Source: a virus
DNA length: 64,000 nucleotides
Reading direction: 5' to 3' (one strand)
IMG/VR virus record: IMGVR_UViG_3300042464_000635
Location: 1 to 64,000 of that record
Numbering within the stretch: position 1 is the first letter of the stretch; every line of letters starts with the position of its first letter. Below, in pieces: positions 54,566 through 62,339 of the stretch. The position numbers and the translations under genes are program-made. The notes under the pieces are model-generated. The model worked only from the letters and a program-made list of their open reading frames with translations, made no database searches and was not told where the DNA came from.

Positions 54566-54859
54566 TCACACATCCTGCGACTGGCTTTTCAGGGCAACCT
54601 CCAACTGCTGAAGTCGTAGCTCAATGCTTTGCAACCTGTCTTCCGTTTCCCTTTCCATTTTTATCCTGTGCTCACGGCGTTGAGCATGCTTAAGGTGAAT
54701 CTCCTCCCGCAGTCTTGAGTTTTCTTTCTTAAGCCTTGCTGTTTGTTCCCTGTACTGGGCGGTCTCCTTTTCAATTATTGCTGTTTCCTCACGAATTCGA
54801 GCCGTTTCTTCTCTCGTATCTCTCGTCATTTGCTGTAGTCTCGAAATGTTGTCTTCCAT
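54566..54859 (-). CDS. coiled-coil protein
   Basis: 97 aa from the ATG at 54859. Almost entirely one long helix with repeating ARIREETAIIEKETAQYREQ units. Similar in style to 10460-10711. Confidence 0.7.
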   Translation of the reverse strand: MEDNISRLQQMTRDTREETARIREETAIIEKETAQYREQTARLKKENSRLREEIHLKHAQRREHRIKMERETEDRLQSIELRLQQLEVALKSQSQDV

Positions 54860-54867
54860 CACCCTGC

Positions 54868-55134
54868 TCAAACTTTTATTAGGGGGGTAGCCTTTCCCCC
54901 CCGTCTAGTGAAAGGTACATCAAGCGGTGCCGTGTGCGGGGCTCTCGTGGCACTAAGATAAACCCTGTGGTGCTTAAGACCGTTCACACAGTGAATCGTT
55001 GACTCCCCCGTTTTCCACCAATGTAGAGTGTCTTCAATCCACACGGATAAGCGAAAGGGTCGACTTCCGCCACGGGCACCGTCCTCCCATCCAAATCTTA
55101 ATACCTTGTCAGTAATTGATCTTAGCTTGTTCAT
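54868..55134 (-). CDS. hypothetical protein
   Basis: 88 aa. GGSRPFRLSVWIEDTLHWWK and INCVNGL-like VNGLKHHRVYLSATRA; basic C-terminus. Resembles small phage proteins with a WEDGARGG motif. Context AAAACAA(ATG). Confidence 0.65.
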   Translation of the reverse strand: MNKLRSITDKVLRFGWEDGARGGSRPFRLSVWIEDTLHWWKTGESTIHCVNGLKHHRVYLSATRAPHTAPLDVPFTRRGGKATPLIKV

Positions 55135-55156
55135 TTGTTTTCAACAAAGTAATTGT

Positions 55157-55457
55157 CTAGTCCGTTATTGTGCAAGTCTGCGCATAATAGTCACTTAGAG
55201 CAATTGACCTGGCTTGTTCTTCGTCGTTCGCCCAACAGTGCGTCGTTCTTACGAGTTCCCCTTTAGACCTGATACGGAGTTCTCTCGAGGGTGGAATAGC
55301 GCAACCAGCACCCACAACATAACACTTTTAACCTCACCAGACACTACTTTCACAAACCAGAACTTTTGCCCAGGGGGATTCTCCGTAAAAGGATCCAAGA
55401 AGTACTCTTTGATTTCCGAGTACGGACGACTCTTTTTAGGTCCTCAGCGAGTTTCAT
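55157..55457 (-). CDS. gene with two lost bases
   Basis: Three frames join into 100 aa: MKLAED, then LKKSRPYSEIKEYFLDPF and KFWFVKVVSGEV, then KCYVVGAGCAIPP and ending THCWANDEEQARSIALSDYY. One A is missing from AAAAA near 55436 and one from AAAA near 55345; 301 nt is two short of 101 codons. Coherent across both joins. Confidence 0.55.
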
Positions 55458-55604
55458 GGTTGAGAAACAGGCGCAAGTTGTCCTTTGCTTGCTCGGTCGG
55501 AAGCAGATAACGAACTGGAGCTAGCACAGGATTCCCGGCACTCTCACTCTCAAGAGAGCGGAAGTCGTGGTGAGGACATCATAAAAAGGGTCACGGCAGG
55601 GCAT
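55444..55604 (-). CDS. gene with one lost base
   Basis: ATG at 55604 gives MPCRDPFYDV. Adding one C near 55576 continues PHHDFRSLESESAGNPVLAP and RYLLPTEQAKDNL to TGA at 55444. 161 nt, one short of 54 codons. The stop overlaps the next gene start. Confidence 0.5.
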
Positions 55605-55642
55605 TTTACTCAGGGGTGTGGTTAGGGTTTTAAAGGGCTGAG

Positions 55643-55954
55643 CTACTTGAAGTTGGACTCCGCAGTTATCTGCTCTACGACGTCTTGCGCAAGAGCACGG
55701 CAGTTGCTTCGGCGATAGAGACCGACTACTGCCCAGTGGGGGAAGCCGTAAGCTCCTCCAGTATAGCTGTTGTCTCCGGTTTGGAAACCCCAAGAGAAGG
55801 AACCGTCATCGTTCAAATCGGCACCAATCGTCACCAAAAATCCCGGAATGCTGTCTTCCTCGTGAGCTCGGTAGTCGTTTTGAATGTCTTTTTTCAGAGA
55901 TTTCAATAGGGATTCGACTTCTTTCTCAAGAACTTTTGTTGGAGCGAACGTCAT
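55643..55954 (-). CDS. conserved phage hypothetical protein
   Basis: 103 aa from the ATG at 55954, which overlaps the previous stop. EKEVESLLKSLKKDIQNDYR, then FSWGFQTGDNSYTGGAYGFP and HWAVVGLYRRS. Layout recalls a phage unknown with a TGDNSYTGGAY motif. Confidence 0.7.
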   Translation of the reverse strand: MTFAPTKVLEKEVESLLKSLKKDIQNDYRAHEEDSIPGFLVTIGADLNDDGSFSWGFQTGDNSYTGGAYGFPHWAVVGLYRRSNCRALAQDVVEQITAESNFK

Positions 55955-56274
55955 TTGGATAATTTGGGTGAACTCTTTAGGTTGGCGACCGCGCTCGGGA
56001 CTCCGAGGAGCCAAGTTAAGCGAAAAGCGCAGCCCCAGCGATCACAAATATACTTAAGGCTTGACTCGATGCTTTCCAGACTCGTGTAGCCATAGGTCTC
56101 CTCGCCGCTCCTTCTGTCTGGGTCGTAAGCAAAGTGAAAAGCCCGGAGCGCCTGAATGGCTTTCCTATTCTTCTCAATTTTACGTACCTCTTCACCCAGG
56201 TCCACAGGGTACGAGAAGTCGAAAACTTCACGTCGGATGCGCGATTGGAGCCGCTTTTTAACTTTCTTTTTCAT
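55951..56274 (-). CDS. hypothetical basic protein, leaderless
   Basis: 107 aa. A strongly basic start (MKKKVKKRLQSRIRR), then an EEVRKIEKNRKAIQAL helix. The ATG is 6 nt after the -10 TAAACT (56281-56286). Confidence 0.7.
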   Translation of the reverse strand: MKKKVKKRLQSRIRREVFDFSYPVDLGEEVRKIEKNRKAIQALRAFHFAYDPDRRSGEETYGYTSLESIESSLKYICDRWGCAFRLTWLLGVPSAVANLKSSPKLSK

Positions 56275-56280
56275 GGTCTA

Positions 56281-56309
56281 AGTTTAGCTCTTTTGCTCCA
56301 CGAAGGCAA
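56281..56309 (-). promoter_or_regulatory. promoter module, TTGCCT-17-TAAACT
   Basis: -35 TTGCCT (56304-56309), -10 TAAACT (56281-56286). Spacer without a dyad, GACGGTTTCCCCCC upstream. Six nt to the ATG of 55951-56274. Confidence 0.7.
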
Positions 56310-56955
56310 GGGGGGAAACCGTCTGCCCCGGCACGGTTAACCGTTTTCTGCTTACCCAGTCTCCGTAGCTTCCTTCAAAGTCCAACGGGTAAGGCTTCAG
56401 CACACTGAATCGTGCGGCTTCCTCCAAAGCGTCAAGTGCTTCACCCCTGGTTAGGAAGACGACTATATTCCACCCAGGGGATACAACTTCCCCCTTAATA
56501 TACTTTGCTCTTTCGTACACCCCTCTGTGAACGACACCCCAGCACCTTCCGGAGCCTTCGCAAACTCTTGCATGAGACACCCACTTACACCCCTGAAGAC
56601 TAACCCCTCGTCTGGCGTCTGCAGGGACAACAAGTCTAATCAAGCCAGAGTCGGCTATCGTATAAGCATGAAATGCCCCCTGGACTGGAATACCCCCATG
56701 GTGGGGTAGGATGGTACCCACAAAAGAAGATTTGAGTGCCCCGAAACTACACCCCTCAAACAAAGCACCTTTGAGTATAGCACCATTAAAGTTGCAACGG
56801 CGAATGAGGGAGTGCCTAAAGTCAGAACCAGTTAAGTCAGCGAAGCTGAAATCAACATCCCAGAGTTTGGACCTGAAGAAAGTGCTGTAAGGCATATCGG
56901 ACCCCGAAAAGTCCTTAGAAACAAGGTGTTTCCGGTGGAAATTAGACTCCCTCAT
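56284..56955 (-). CDS. pentapeptide-repeat protein with DUF5758-like domain
   Basis: 223 aa. Residues 12-75 carry A(D/N)LxX-type repeats (KDFSGSDMPYSTFFRSKLWD, FNGAILKGALFEGC). From about 105, RLVVPADARRG, CKWVSHARVCEG and VVSPGWNIVVFLTRGEALD match DUF5758. The frame runs on through the promoter module, ending in its -10, so the last 15 residues may be an artefact. Role unknown; pentapeptide beta-helices can mimic DNA. Confidence 0.75.
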   Translation of the reverse strand: MRESNFHRKHLVSKDFSGSDMPYSTFFRSKLWDVDFSFADLTGSDFRHSLIRRCNFNGAILKGALFEGCSFGALKSSFVGTILPHHGGIPVQGAFHAYTIADSGLIRLVVPADARRGVSLQGCKWVSHARVCEGSGRCWGVVHRGVYERAKYIKGEVVSPGWNIVVFLTRGEALDALEEAARFSVLKPYPLDFEGSYGDWVSRKRLTVPGQTVSPLAFVEQKS

Positions 56956-58163
56956 CCTTCTCCCCTGGTAGCTGCTTGCTCAACCCTACTGGCGTCACTG
57001 TTGGGGCGAGTGTGGCCCATCCACATACTTCCCGCTTCATATTCACCATTTGAAGATAGCACTCCCACATTCTGGGGTAGGGGGATGGCATTGTGAGGGA
57101 GCCAGTGGGTTTGGAAAAATACTCCACCCTGACCATCTTTAGTGGAAGATAAACCAAACACCCAGGACGGTGAAGCCCTGGCCGCAAGGGGTTTCATCAA
57201 CCACCAACAGCGTCCCTCATTATCACAATCCTCTCTTCCCGGCAGCCGCTCGGATACAGATACTGGCTCTAAGCCGTTTGACGGGCTATGCTTTCCGATT
57301 TCGTGTCGTTTGATCACCGACCTTATATTTTCCAGGAGTTCTTCACATTTTTCAAGACCTGATTCAAGGTGACCACATTGTTCGGCAAAATAATTATGAG
57401 CATTGCTGGGGCCGCAATCAACAGGGGACTCACCCTCAACTACATCTGTCAAGATGGCCTCAGCTTTTACCAAGGCATCGACAGTCTCTTTCACTTTCCC
57501 CTGGTCCACCTCATGCGTAATCCGCAGGGTGGCCAGCTCGGCAGCCTGCTGCTGGAGCAGGGTGGCAGAGCGGAAATACCAATCCTTTACTCCTAGGTCT
57601 GCCATCTGTCCACGCTTGTTAAGCCATTCCGCAACCCCCGCCACCTCCCCCGGCTCCGGCTCAGCCAGGGTGGCGGGGTTGCCCCGGCGGGCGAGGACGG
57701 CGCGAGCAGTTTTCCGCGCCTTGACCTGCATTGGACCGCCGCCACGCTCTACCCACTCGCTTAGGCCATAGATGGCGGGGATGTCGGGAACCGCGAACCT
57801 CATCGACGCGTAAACTAGCTGCGCCACCTGTTCGATCTGCTCGTCGCTTGGCCCATCACTCACCTCCGACGCTGGCGGGGTGGATTGGCCCCATTGGGCA
57901 AGGACAGCCAGCATCAGATCAGACAGCTCAAGGTGAGCCGATTCCAGGGAGCCGCCAGACTTCAGCCATGTTGCCCAGGGCTCACGGCCACATGCGAAAG
58001 CGAGCATGCTCGCATGGTCTGGAATTGGCACATTCTCACTAGGCTCGGCATCTAGTGCAGCGGTAGCTGCATCAATGGCGTCATTTATTAAGCCGACATT
58101 GAAGGAGTCAGCGAAGTCGATTTCCTCTCCTTTAGAATTGACGTAGTTATGGGACTTTGCCAT
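56952..58163 (-). CDS. large hypothetical protein with DUF551-like C-terminus
   Basis: 403 aa. Low-GC-style neighbours contrast with its Ala/Arg-rich middle (MQVKARKTARAVLARRGNPA, GEVAGVAEWLNKRGQM, SATLLQQQAAELATL). These phrases recur in Synechococcus-related proteins. A DUF551 unit (PVSVSERLPG, CWWLMKPL, THWLPHNAIPLP) ends it. Probably host-acquired or recombinant segments stitched together; starts MAKSHNYVNSKG. Confidence 0.7.
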   Translation of the reverse strand: MAKSHNYVNSKGEEIDFADSFNVGLINDAIDAATAALDAEPSENVPIPDHASMLAFACGREPWATWLKSGGSLESAHLELSDLMLAVLAQWGQSTPPASEVSDGPSDEQIEQVAQLVYASMRFAVPDIPAIYGLSEWVERGGGPMQVKARKTARAVLARRGNPATLAEPEPGEVAGVAEWLNKRGQMADLGVKDWYFRSATLLQQQAAELATLRITHEVDQGKVKETVDALVKAEAILTDVVEGESPVDCGPSNAHNYFAEQCGHLESGLEKCEELLENIRSVIKRHEIGKHSPSNGLEPVSVSERLPGREDCDNEGRCWWLMKPLAARASPSWVFGLSSTKDGQGGVFFQTHWLPHNAIPLPQNVGVLSSNGEYEAGSMWMGHTRPNSDASRVEQAATRGEG

Positions 58164-58174
58164 TTTGACTCAGG

Positions 58175-58411
58175 TTAGTTGAAGGGAACGGGAAACAACT
58201 CAATCTTTACGGACACGTCGGCGTTCCTTCCTGTGTGCATTGGGGAGTCGTCATAGCTAATGAACCAGTGGGCGTCACCTACACGGTAGGTTACTTGCTC
58301 TAGTGTCAACGTGCTTCCCTTTGCCGGAATACTACTTAATTCCAAGTCGTAAAATCTGCACTCGATGGTGCGGTTTTCAAGGTGGGCGTTTGTGAATGTG
58401 ACTTTGTACAT
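58175..58411 (-). CDS. small beta-rich protein
   Basis: 78 aa from the ATG at 58411 (MYKVTFTNAHLENRTIECRF). Beta strands dominate. Not recognised. Confidence 0.6.
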   Translation of the reverse strand: MYKVTFTNAHLENRTIECRFYDLELSSIPAKGSTLTLEQVTYRVGDAHWFISYDDSPMHTGRNADVSVKIELFPVPFN

Positions 58412-58447
58412 TTGTCTCGGGTAGGTGCGCAAGGAGAAAGGGACTAG

Positions 58448-59557
58448 TCAGGAAATTCCGAGCAAAACGTCGAGCTTTTTCGGGGTTAAACCTTCGAGCC
58501 ACTCTGCAAAGGATCCGACTTTGCCGGATCGAATCGCAAAGCATGCTCCAGAAAGTTCTTTTGACTCGGCAAGTACGGCTTGAGCGAAATCCTTCTGGTT
58601 AAGATGGTTGTGAGCCCTCATGTTCTCGCTCACCGCACTCTCCATCACTTCGATGGAACGCAGGTGAACGTCAAAACCCCTACGATACTCGGGAAAGTGA
58701 AGCAGAAACTCTTCCAAGTCGTCGTTCAGGAAAAGCTCGGAGAAATCCGGTTCTCCGTTTCCTTTAACCCTGTGCAACTGACAGTAGACGTTGGACTTGT
58801 CTTTCTGGCGGTTTCCGTTTCCGTCGACAATAATTACGCCTTCAGCGGTACCACGAGAAGAGTCGTTTACAAACTGGGTTACAGCTTCATGTGAGCGCAG
58901 GTCGTAGGTCTGAGCGAGATTGAATCGGTTCTCAAAGTACTTGAGATCCTTTTCGTTCAGGTCATCTATTACGCTACGGACAGTTAAGAGAGGTAAAAGG
59001 GGAGTCTCGTAGTCTACAACAATTTTGTTGTCTTTGTGGCACAATTCATAGATATACACGAAATTAGGGTCCAGGTCCACCCGCTCGTAGCCAACTTCGT
59101 CAAACACGTGCCAAAACAACTCGGAGAAGGAGCGACCCGTGGTTCCTACTTCCGAGGAACCAGCGACTGAACCGGAGGTTGAAACTACCCAATCCCCCTT
59201 ATAGCTAAACAACTTGATCAGAGACCCGTCATACTTCTCAGCTACACGGGCAGTGGACCAATCAATCTCAGCGGCATACCCCTCGCCAACGTTGAAAAAG
59301 CGATCGAAGGCGTACGCAACCAGCCGAAAGTACGGGGAGCCCGTACCATCGTCAACGAGTTCGACTACGGCACCACGGCAGGCACGAACGATCGGCAGTG
59401 CCTTGTCCGCCATTACACTGCCGTACTTCAAGTTGTAGAGAGCAGGGTAACGTTCGTCGCGAGCAACACGAATGTCGTGTTCAGCGAGTGCTTCAAAAGC
59501 GGTCTCGACACGGTAGTTTAACCAGTCGATTAGAAAGTGGCGCAGGTTTATTTCCAT
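58448..59557 (-). CDS. RNA ligase, T4 RnlA-like
   Basis: 369 aa. CRGAVVELVDD (60-70), FDRFFNVGEG near 84-93, motif I VAEKYDGSLIKLF (Lys108), later FVYIYELCHKDNKIVV and EGVIIVDGN near 238 match Rnl1-type ligases (T4 gp63), which reseal nicked tRNA anticodon loops after host PrrC-like attack. A C-terminal helical part of about 120 aa is in the place of the Rnl1 tRNA-binding domain. Third ligase in the window. Confidence 0.8.
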   Translation of the reverse strand: MEINLRHFLIDWLNYRVETAFEALAEHDIRVARDERYPALYNLKYGSVMADKALPIVRACRGAVVELVDDGTGSPYFRLVAYAFDRFFNVGEGYAAEIDWSTARVAEKYDGSLIKLFSYKGDWVVSTSGSVAGSSEVGTTGRSFSELFWHVFDEVGYERVDLDPNFVYIYELCHKDNKIVVDYETPLLPLLTVRSVIDDLNEKDLKYFENRFNLAQTYDLRSHEAVTQFVNDSSRGTAEGVIIVDGNGNRQKDKSNVYCQLHRVKGNGEPDFSELFLNDDLEEFLLHFPEYRRGFDVHLRSIEVMESAVSENMRAHNHLNQKDFAQAVLAESKELSGACFAIRSGKVGSFAEWLEGLTPKKLDVLLGIS

Positions 59558-59607
59558 TTTTTAGTATGGGGGTCAGCCGAGGAGGGAAAGGGAGTGAACG
59601 TTCCTCT

Positions 59608-59892
59608 TTAGGTGAAAGTCAGTCCAAGAGCTTCTTTCTCCTCTTGAGAGAGCTTCTTGAGAGCTTCCTGGCGAATTTTCTCCTTGCTGGCTTTCGCCTG
59701 AACGATGTCGTAGTCAATCACGTTAACCGGTTTAATCTCCCAGCCCCCTCTCCGGCCCAGTAACCCCATAACTCCAGGTTGCTCATCAATGTACCTTTCA
59801 GCGTGAGGCTGGTGAAGGAAAACGAGATTGGGAACCATTGGGCCCCTACCCTCGATATCGTCTGAACTGCAATACGTTTGCCAGATTTGCAT
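59608..59892 (-). CDS. conserved phage hypothetical protein
   Basis: 94 aa. MQIWQTYCSSDDIEGRGPMV, PGVMGLLGRRGGWEIKPVNV and a Lys/Glu helix. Landmarks SSDDIEGRGP and GGWEIK recur in phage unknowns. Promoter at 59933-59961. Confidence 0.75.
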   Translation of the reverse strand: MQIWQTYCSSDDIEGRGPMVPNLVFLHQPHAERYIDEQPGVMGLLGRRGGWEIKPVNVIDYDIVQAKASKEKIRQEALKKLSQEEKEALGLTFT

Positions 59893-59932
59893 TAGTTTGT
59901 CCGATGGGGTGTCTATGAAGCAATGATACCGT

Positions 59933-59961
59933 TTCTGCAGAGCAGAAACAATGGCGGGAAG
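59933..59961 (-). promoter_or_regulatory. promoter module, TTGTTT-17-TATCAT
   Basis: -35 TTGTTT (59956-59961), -10 TATCAT (59933-59938). Perfect dyad TTTCTGC-tct-GCAGAAA, same as at tyrS. Drives 59608-59892. Confidence 0.7.
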
Positions 59962-59967
59962 CCGCTC

Positions 59968-60591
59968 TTAGCGGTTTTGTTCCCCGTTGTCCCACCTCGG
60001 CTCGGATCTTCTTCTAGGAAAGTTAGTCCCGAGGTCTCCTTTTATCTCTCCGTTGACGAGTACAACAAGGTGGTCTGTGCCGTAATCGTCCCAGTAGTCG
60101 GAGAACTTCGTGTCTACTGACAGAGTAACCTTGTGCTTGTAAAGAACTTGGCCGAGATCCTTTCTAAACTCGTCCATGTCGAACTTTTCGCCAGGGGTGT
60201 ACGCAGCGGTCTCAACTATTTCGTCTCGAATGAGATTGTCCCAGTCGACGCAGTTGAAAGGCAGTTTTGTTGAGGACAGGTCTTCAGGTGTGAAGGAGGT
60301 TCGGAGTCTGACTCTCCACCCTTTTGTCCAAGTACGATCATCACGGACTCTTACCAGAGTGTAGCAGTAGGAGGATGGAACGTTCGGGTCCGTTGCTTTT
60401 GGGTGCATCCAGATGTCGGACACAACGTAGAGACCGTCTTTTACTGGACTCTTCCGAAAGTGAAGGTAAGGAACTTCAGTTCCCCAGGTTCGACCGTCGG
60501 GAGAATTTTTAAGTATTTTTCCAGGAACAAACACACTGTCCCCTGGCTTCAGCAAAAGTTGTCCTGTAACTGATTCAGGGGGAGACTTCAT
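59968..60591 (-). CDS. hypothetical protein
   Basis: 207 aa from the ATG at 60591. Beta-rich N-terminus (LLLKPGDSVFVPGKILKNSP), acidic middle, basic end. Not recognised. The longer frame to 60864 crosses the promoter. Confidence 0.7.
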   Translation of the reverse strand: MKSPPESVTGQLLLKPGDSVFVPGKILKNSPDGRTWGTEVPYLHFRKSPVKDGLYVVSDIWMHPKATDPNVPSSYCYTLVRVRDDRTWTKGWRVRLRTSFTPEDLSSTKLPFNCVDWDNLIRDEIVETAAYTPGEKFDMDEFRKDLGQVLYKHKVTLSVDTKFSDYWDDYGTDHLVVLVNGEIKGDLGTNFPRRRSEPRWDNGEQNR

Positions 60592-60618
60592 GGGTTGGGG
60601 TGCTTTGGTCACGAACCA

Positions 60619-60647
60619 ATTATACCGTTTCTGCGTCGCAGAAACAA
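60619..60647 (-). promoter_or_regulatory. promoter module, TTGTTT-17-TATAAT
   Basis: -35 TTGTTT (60642-60647), -10 TATAAT (60619-60624). Perfect dyad TTTCTGC-gac-GCAGAAA. Drives 59968-60591. Confidence 0.85.
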
Positions 60648-60674
60648 GGGGGTGGAAACCGCCCCTCAAGGTAG

Positions 60675-60907
60675 TCAAGTTAGACGCGGAATGGCCTTGC
60701 GAGGCTTCGATGCAACGATGTAGTAGTCGGGAACATGATCCGCAGGGTTTACGGCGTTCACTGTAGTATACCGCTCGTTGGCCTCCACAAAAGTCGTGAA
60801 GAATTCGGACCAGGACTCGCTTCCCATTCTCGCTCAGACTCATACAAGTCAATAACCCAAACATCTTGAGCTGATCTTAAACCTTGCTCTTCGGTGATTC
60901 TTGCCAT
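60675..60907 (-). CDS. gene with one lost base
   Basis: ATG at 60907 gives MARITEEQGLRSAQDVWVI; adding one A near 60825 continues GSESWSEFFTTFVEANERY and DYYIVASKPRKAI to TGA at 60675. 233 nt, one short of 78 codons. About 77 aa, not recognised. Confidence 0.55.
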
Positions 60908-60945
60908 TTTACACTAGTGTGAAGGTGGTGGTGTGGGGCAACGGG

Positions 60946-61152
60946 CTAGTTACAGGTCTTGGGTCGGGGGACATGCTCTCGACGGGCCAGCTCTTCCTTG
61001 ATTGCGGCTTTTCGGTGCTCAAACCGCTTAGTTGCGGAACCCTCTTCGTCTTCGTCGTAGGCGAAGCTGGAAAAGTTTGCTCGAAAGTATGTTAGCAACC
61101 TGTGAGTTGGCAATTTGAGAAGGGTTTCGAGTGAGTTGCGATTCGGGTCCAT
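60946..61152 (-). CDS. hypothetical protein
   Basis: 68 aa, helical, basic end (EELARREHVPRPKT), acidic middle DEDEEG. Not recognised. Confidence 0.6.
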   Translation of the reverse strand: MDPNRNSLETLLKLPTHRLLTYFRANFSSFAYDEDEEGSATKRFEHRKAAIKEELARREHVPRPKTCN

Positions 61153-61202
61153 ACGAGATTAATAGGCTGGGTGACTAAGGCGGGGTCAAGGGTGCGGGGC
61201 GA

Positions 61203-61523
61203 CTAGTCGTCCGCCCCAAACTCCTTCCTTAACGTTTCATACCTTTGCCGCCGCACTTCCTTTGCAATAGCTTCTTTTTTCGCCTTTTGACCAAGAGCCT
61301 TCACCCTTTTGTCCCGCTCTTCGTCTGTTTCTAGGCGGTGCTTGTAGAGATTGCACTCAACAGCACCGTCGTACCCTCTTGATTCGCGTTCCATACCCTC
61401 CCAACCCTCTTTCTCGAGCTTGTCAAGGGCTCTCTTAATGTCGCTGAACTTCCCACAGAAAGTGGTCTCATGGTCGAGATAAGAGGTCTCTTTAATTGTG
61501 ATGTTCTCAGGGAGGTTTGTCAT
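61203..61523 (-). CDS. hypothetical basic protein
   Basis: 106 aa from the ATG at 61523. The promoter at 61549-61577 excludes the longer frame. The C-terminal half is a Lys/Arg/Glu helix (ERDKRVKALGQKAKKEAIA). Confidence 0.65.
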   Translation of the reverse strand: MTNLPENITIKETSYLDHETTFCGKFSDIKRALDKLEKEGWEGMERESRGYDGAVECNLYKHRLETDEERDKRVKALGQKAKKEAIAKEVRRQRYETLRKEFGADD

Positions 61524-61548
61524 TGGTTCGAGTATCTCTACTAAAGTA

Positions 61549-61577
61549 ATCATACCGTCTTTGCCGAGCAAAGACAA
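61549..61577 (-). promoter_or_regulatory. promoter module, TTGTCT-17-TATGAT
   Basis: -35 TTGTCT (61572-61577), -10 TATGAT (61549-61554). Perfect 8-bp dyad GTCTTTGC-tcg-GCAAAGAC, a unique arm variant. Drives 61203-61523. Confidence 0.75.
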
Positions 61578-61607
61578 GGGTGGAAACCGTCCTCGGCGCC
61601 CATAGTG

Positions 61608-62025
61608 TCAAATCTTAGGGAAAAGCAGACTGTACGTGAGAATACTATCCGTTATCTTGTCCACGGTGTGGTCAACGGCGGAAAGGGCATCGAGCTTTGC
61701 GGAAAGCTGTTGAATAGCCTCAATGAGTTGCTGAATCTGCTGCGGGTCTAGCGTAGGGGTTGCCATAGGCTTGCAAGTTTGTCTCTCTGGATTAGTGGGA
61801 GATGCCCACTGTTGGTAAGCTGTTTCTAGATCTTTGACTATGTTTGGGTTGGCTACAGGGTAATACCCGTGGATAACATAACCTGTGGACTTGAGCCATT
61901 CGGGTGGTGTCCTTACCCGCTCTCCTCTCGGAATTACTCTGCGGTAAAAGTTTCCGTCGTCAAAGAGAAAGTCGTCTCTTAGTGGGTTCGAGTCGTGGCT
62001 TCTGTGGTGGGTTAGGAGTTTTCAT
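61608..62025 (-). CDS. gene with one extra base near its start
   Basis: A frame open to 61608 encodes DFLFDDGNFYRRVIPRGE, then TPPEWLKSTGYVIHGYYP, and a coiled-coil end (LIEAIQQLSAKLDALSAV). It lacks a start unless one A of the AAAA after the ATG at 62025 is removed (MKLLTHHRSH). 418 nt is one over 139 codons. An internal ATG at 61766 would give 52 aa. Confidence 0.5.
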
Positions 62026-62068
62026 TCGGTGGCTGTGTACCTTGGAGTCTCGTTGAAGGTTTCTCTAG

Positions 62069-62310
62069 CTATGTTGAACAATTTTGTGTGGGTTTAAGGT
62101 AACCGCCCTTGGATCGCCTTCTGCACTTCAATCGGTCGTTGGCATCAGACAGAGCTCGGACTTTGGAGGATTGTGTTCCTGAGCCATTGCCATTCCAAGG
62201 GACACTGTACCTGGGCTCTCTTTGTAGGAAGATCCGGTTAAACGTTCGGCGGCATCTAAGGGGTCGAAACTCAGGATCTTGTCGAAGGTTTCGCTAGTTG
62301 GGTTGGGCAC
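62069..62310 (-). CDS. gene with one lost base
   Basis: From the ATG at 62310, MPNPTSETFDKILSFDPLD and LTGSSYKESPGTVSLGMAMA are landmarks of a phage family (FDPLDAAE, SYKE). After AQEHN the open frame stops at 62128. Adding one T gives SSKVRALSDANDRLKC up to TAG at 62069. 242 nt, one short of 81 codons. Confidence 0.55.
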
Positions 62311-62339
62311 TTTCTTATAGTAGGTTACCAGAGCAAAGG

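Noticed and set aside
57142-58042. Long plus-strand ORFs opposite 56952-58163
   Set aside because: They are antisense shadows of the 403-aa protein, whose codon pattern and DUF551 end are clearly the coding ones.
51098-62310. Programmed ribosomal frameshifting as the explanation for the split genes
   Set aside because: The sites have no common slippery heptamer or downstream structure, both directions occur, and many unrelated small genes are affected. Homopolymer consensus error is simpler.
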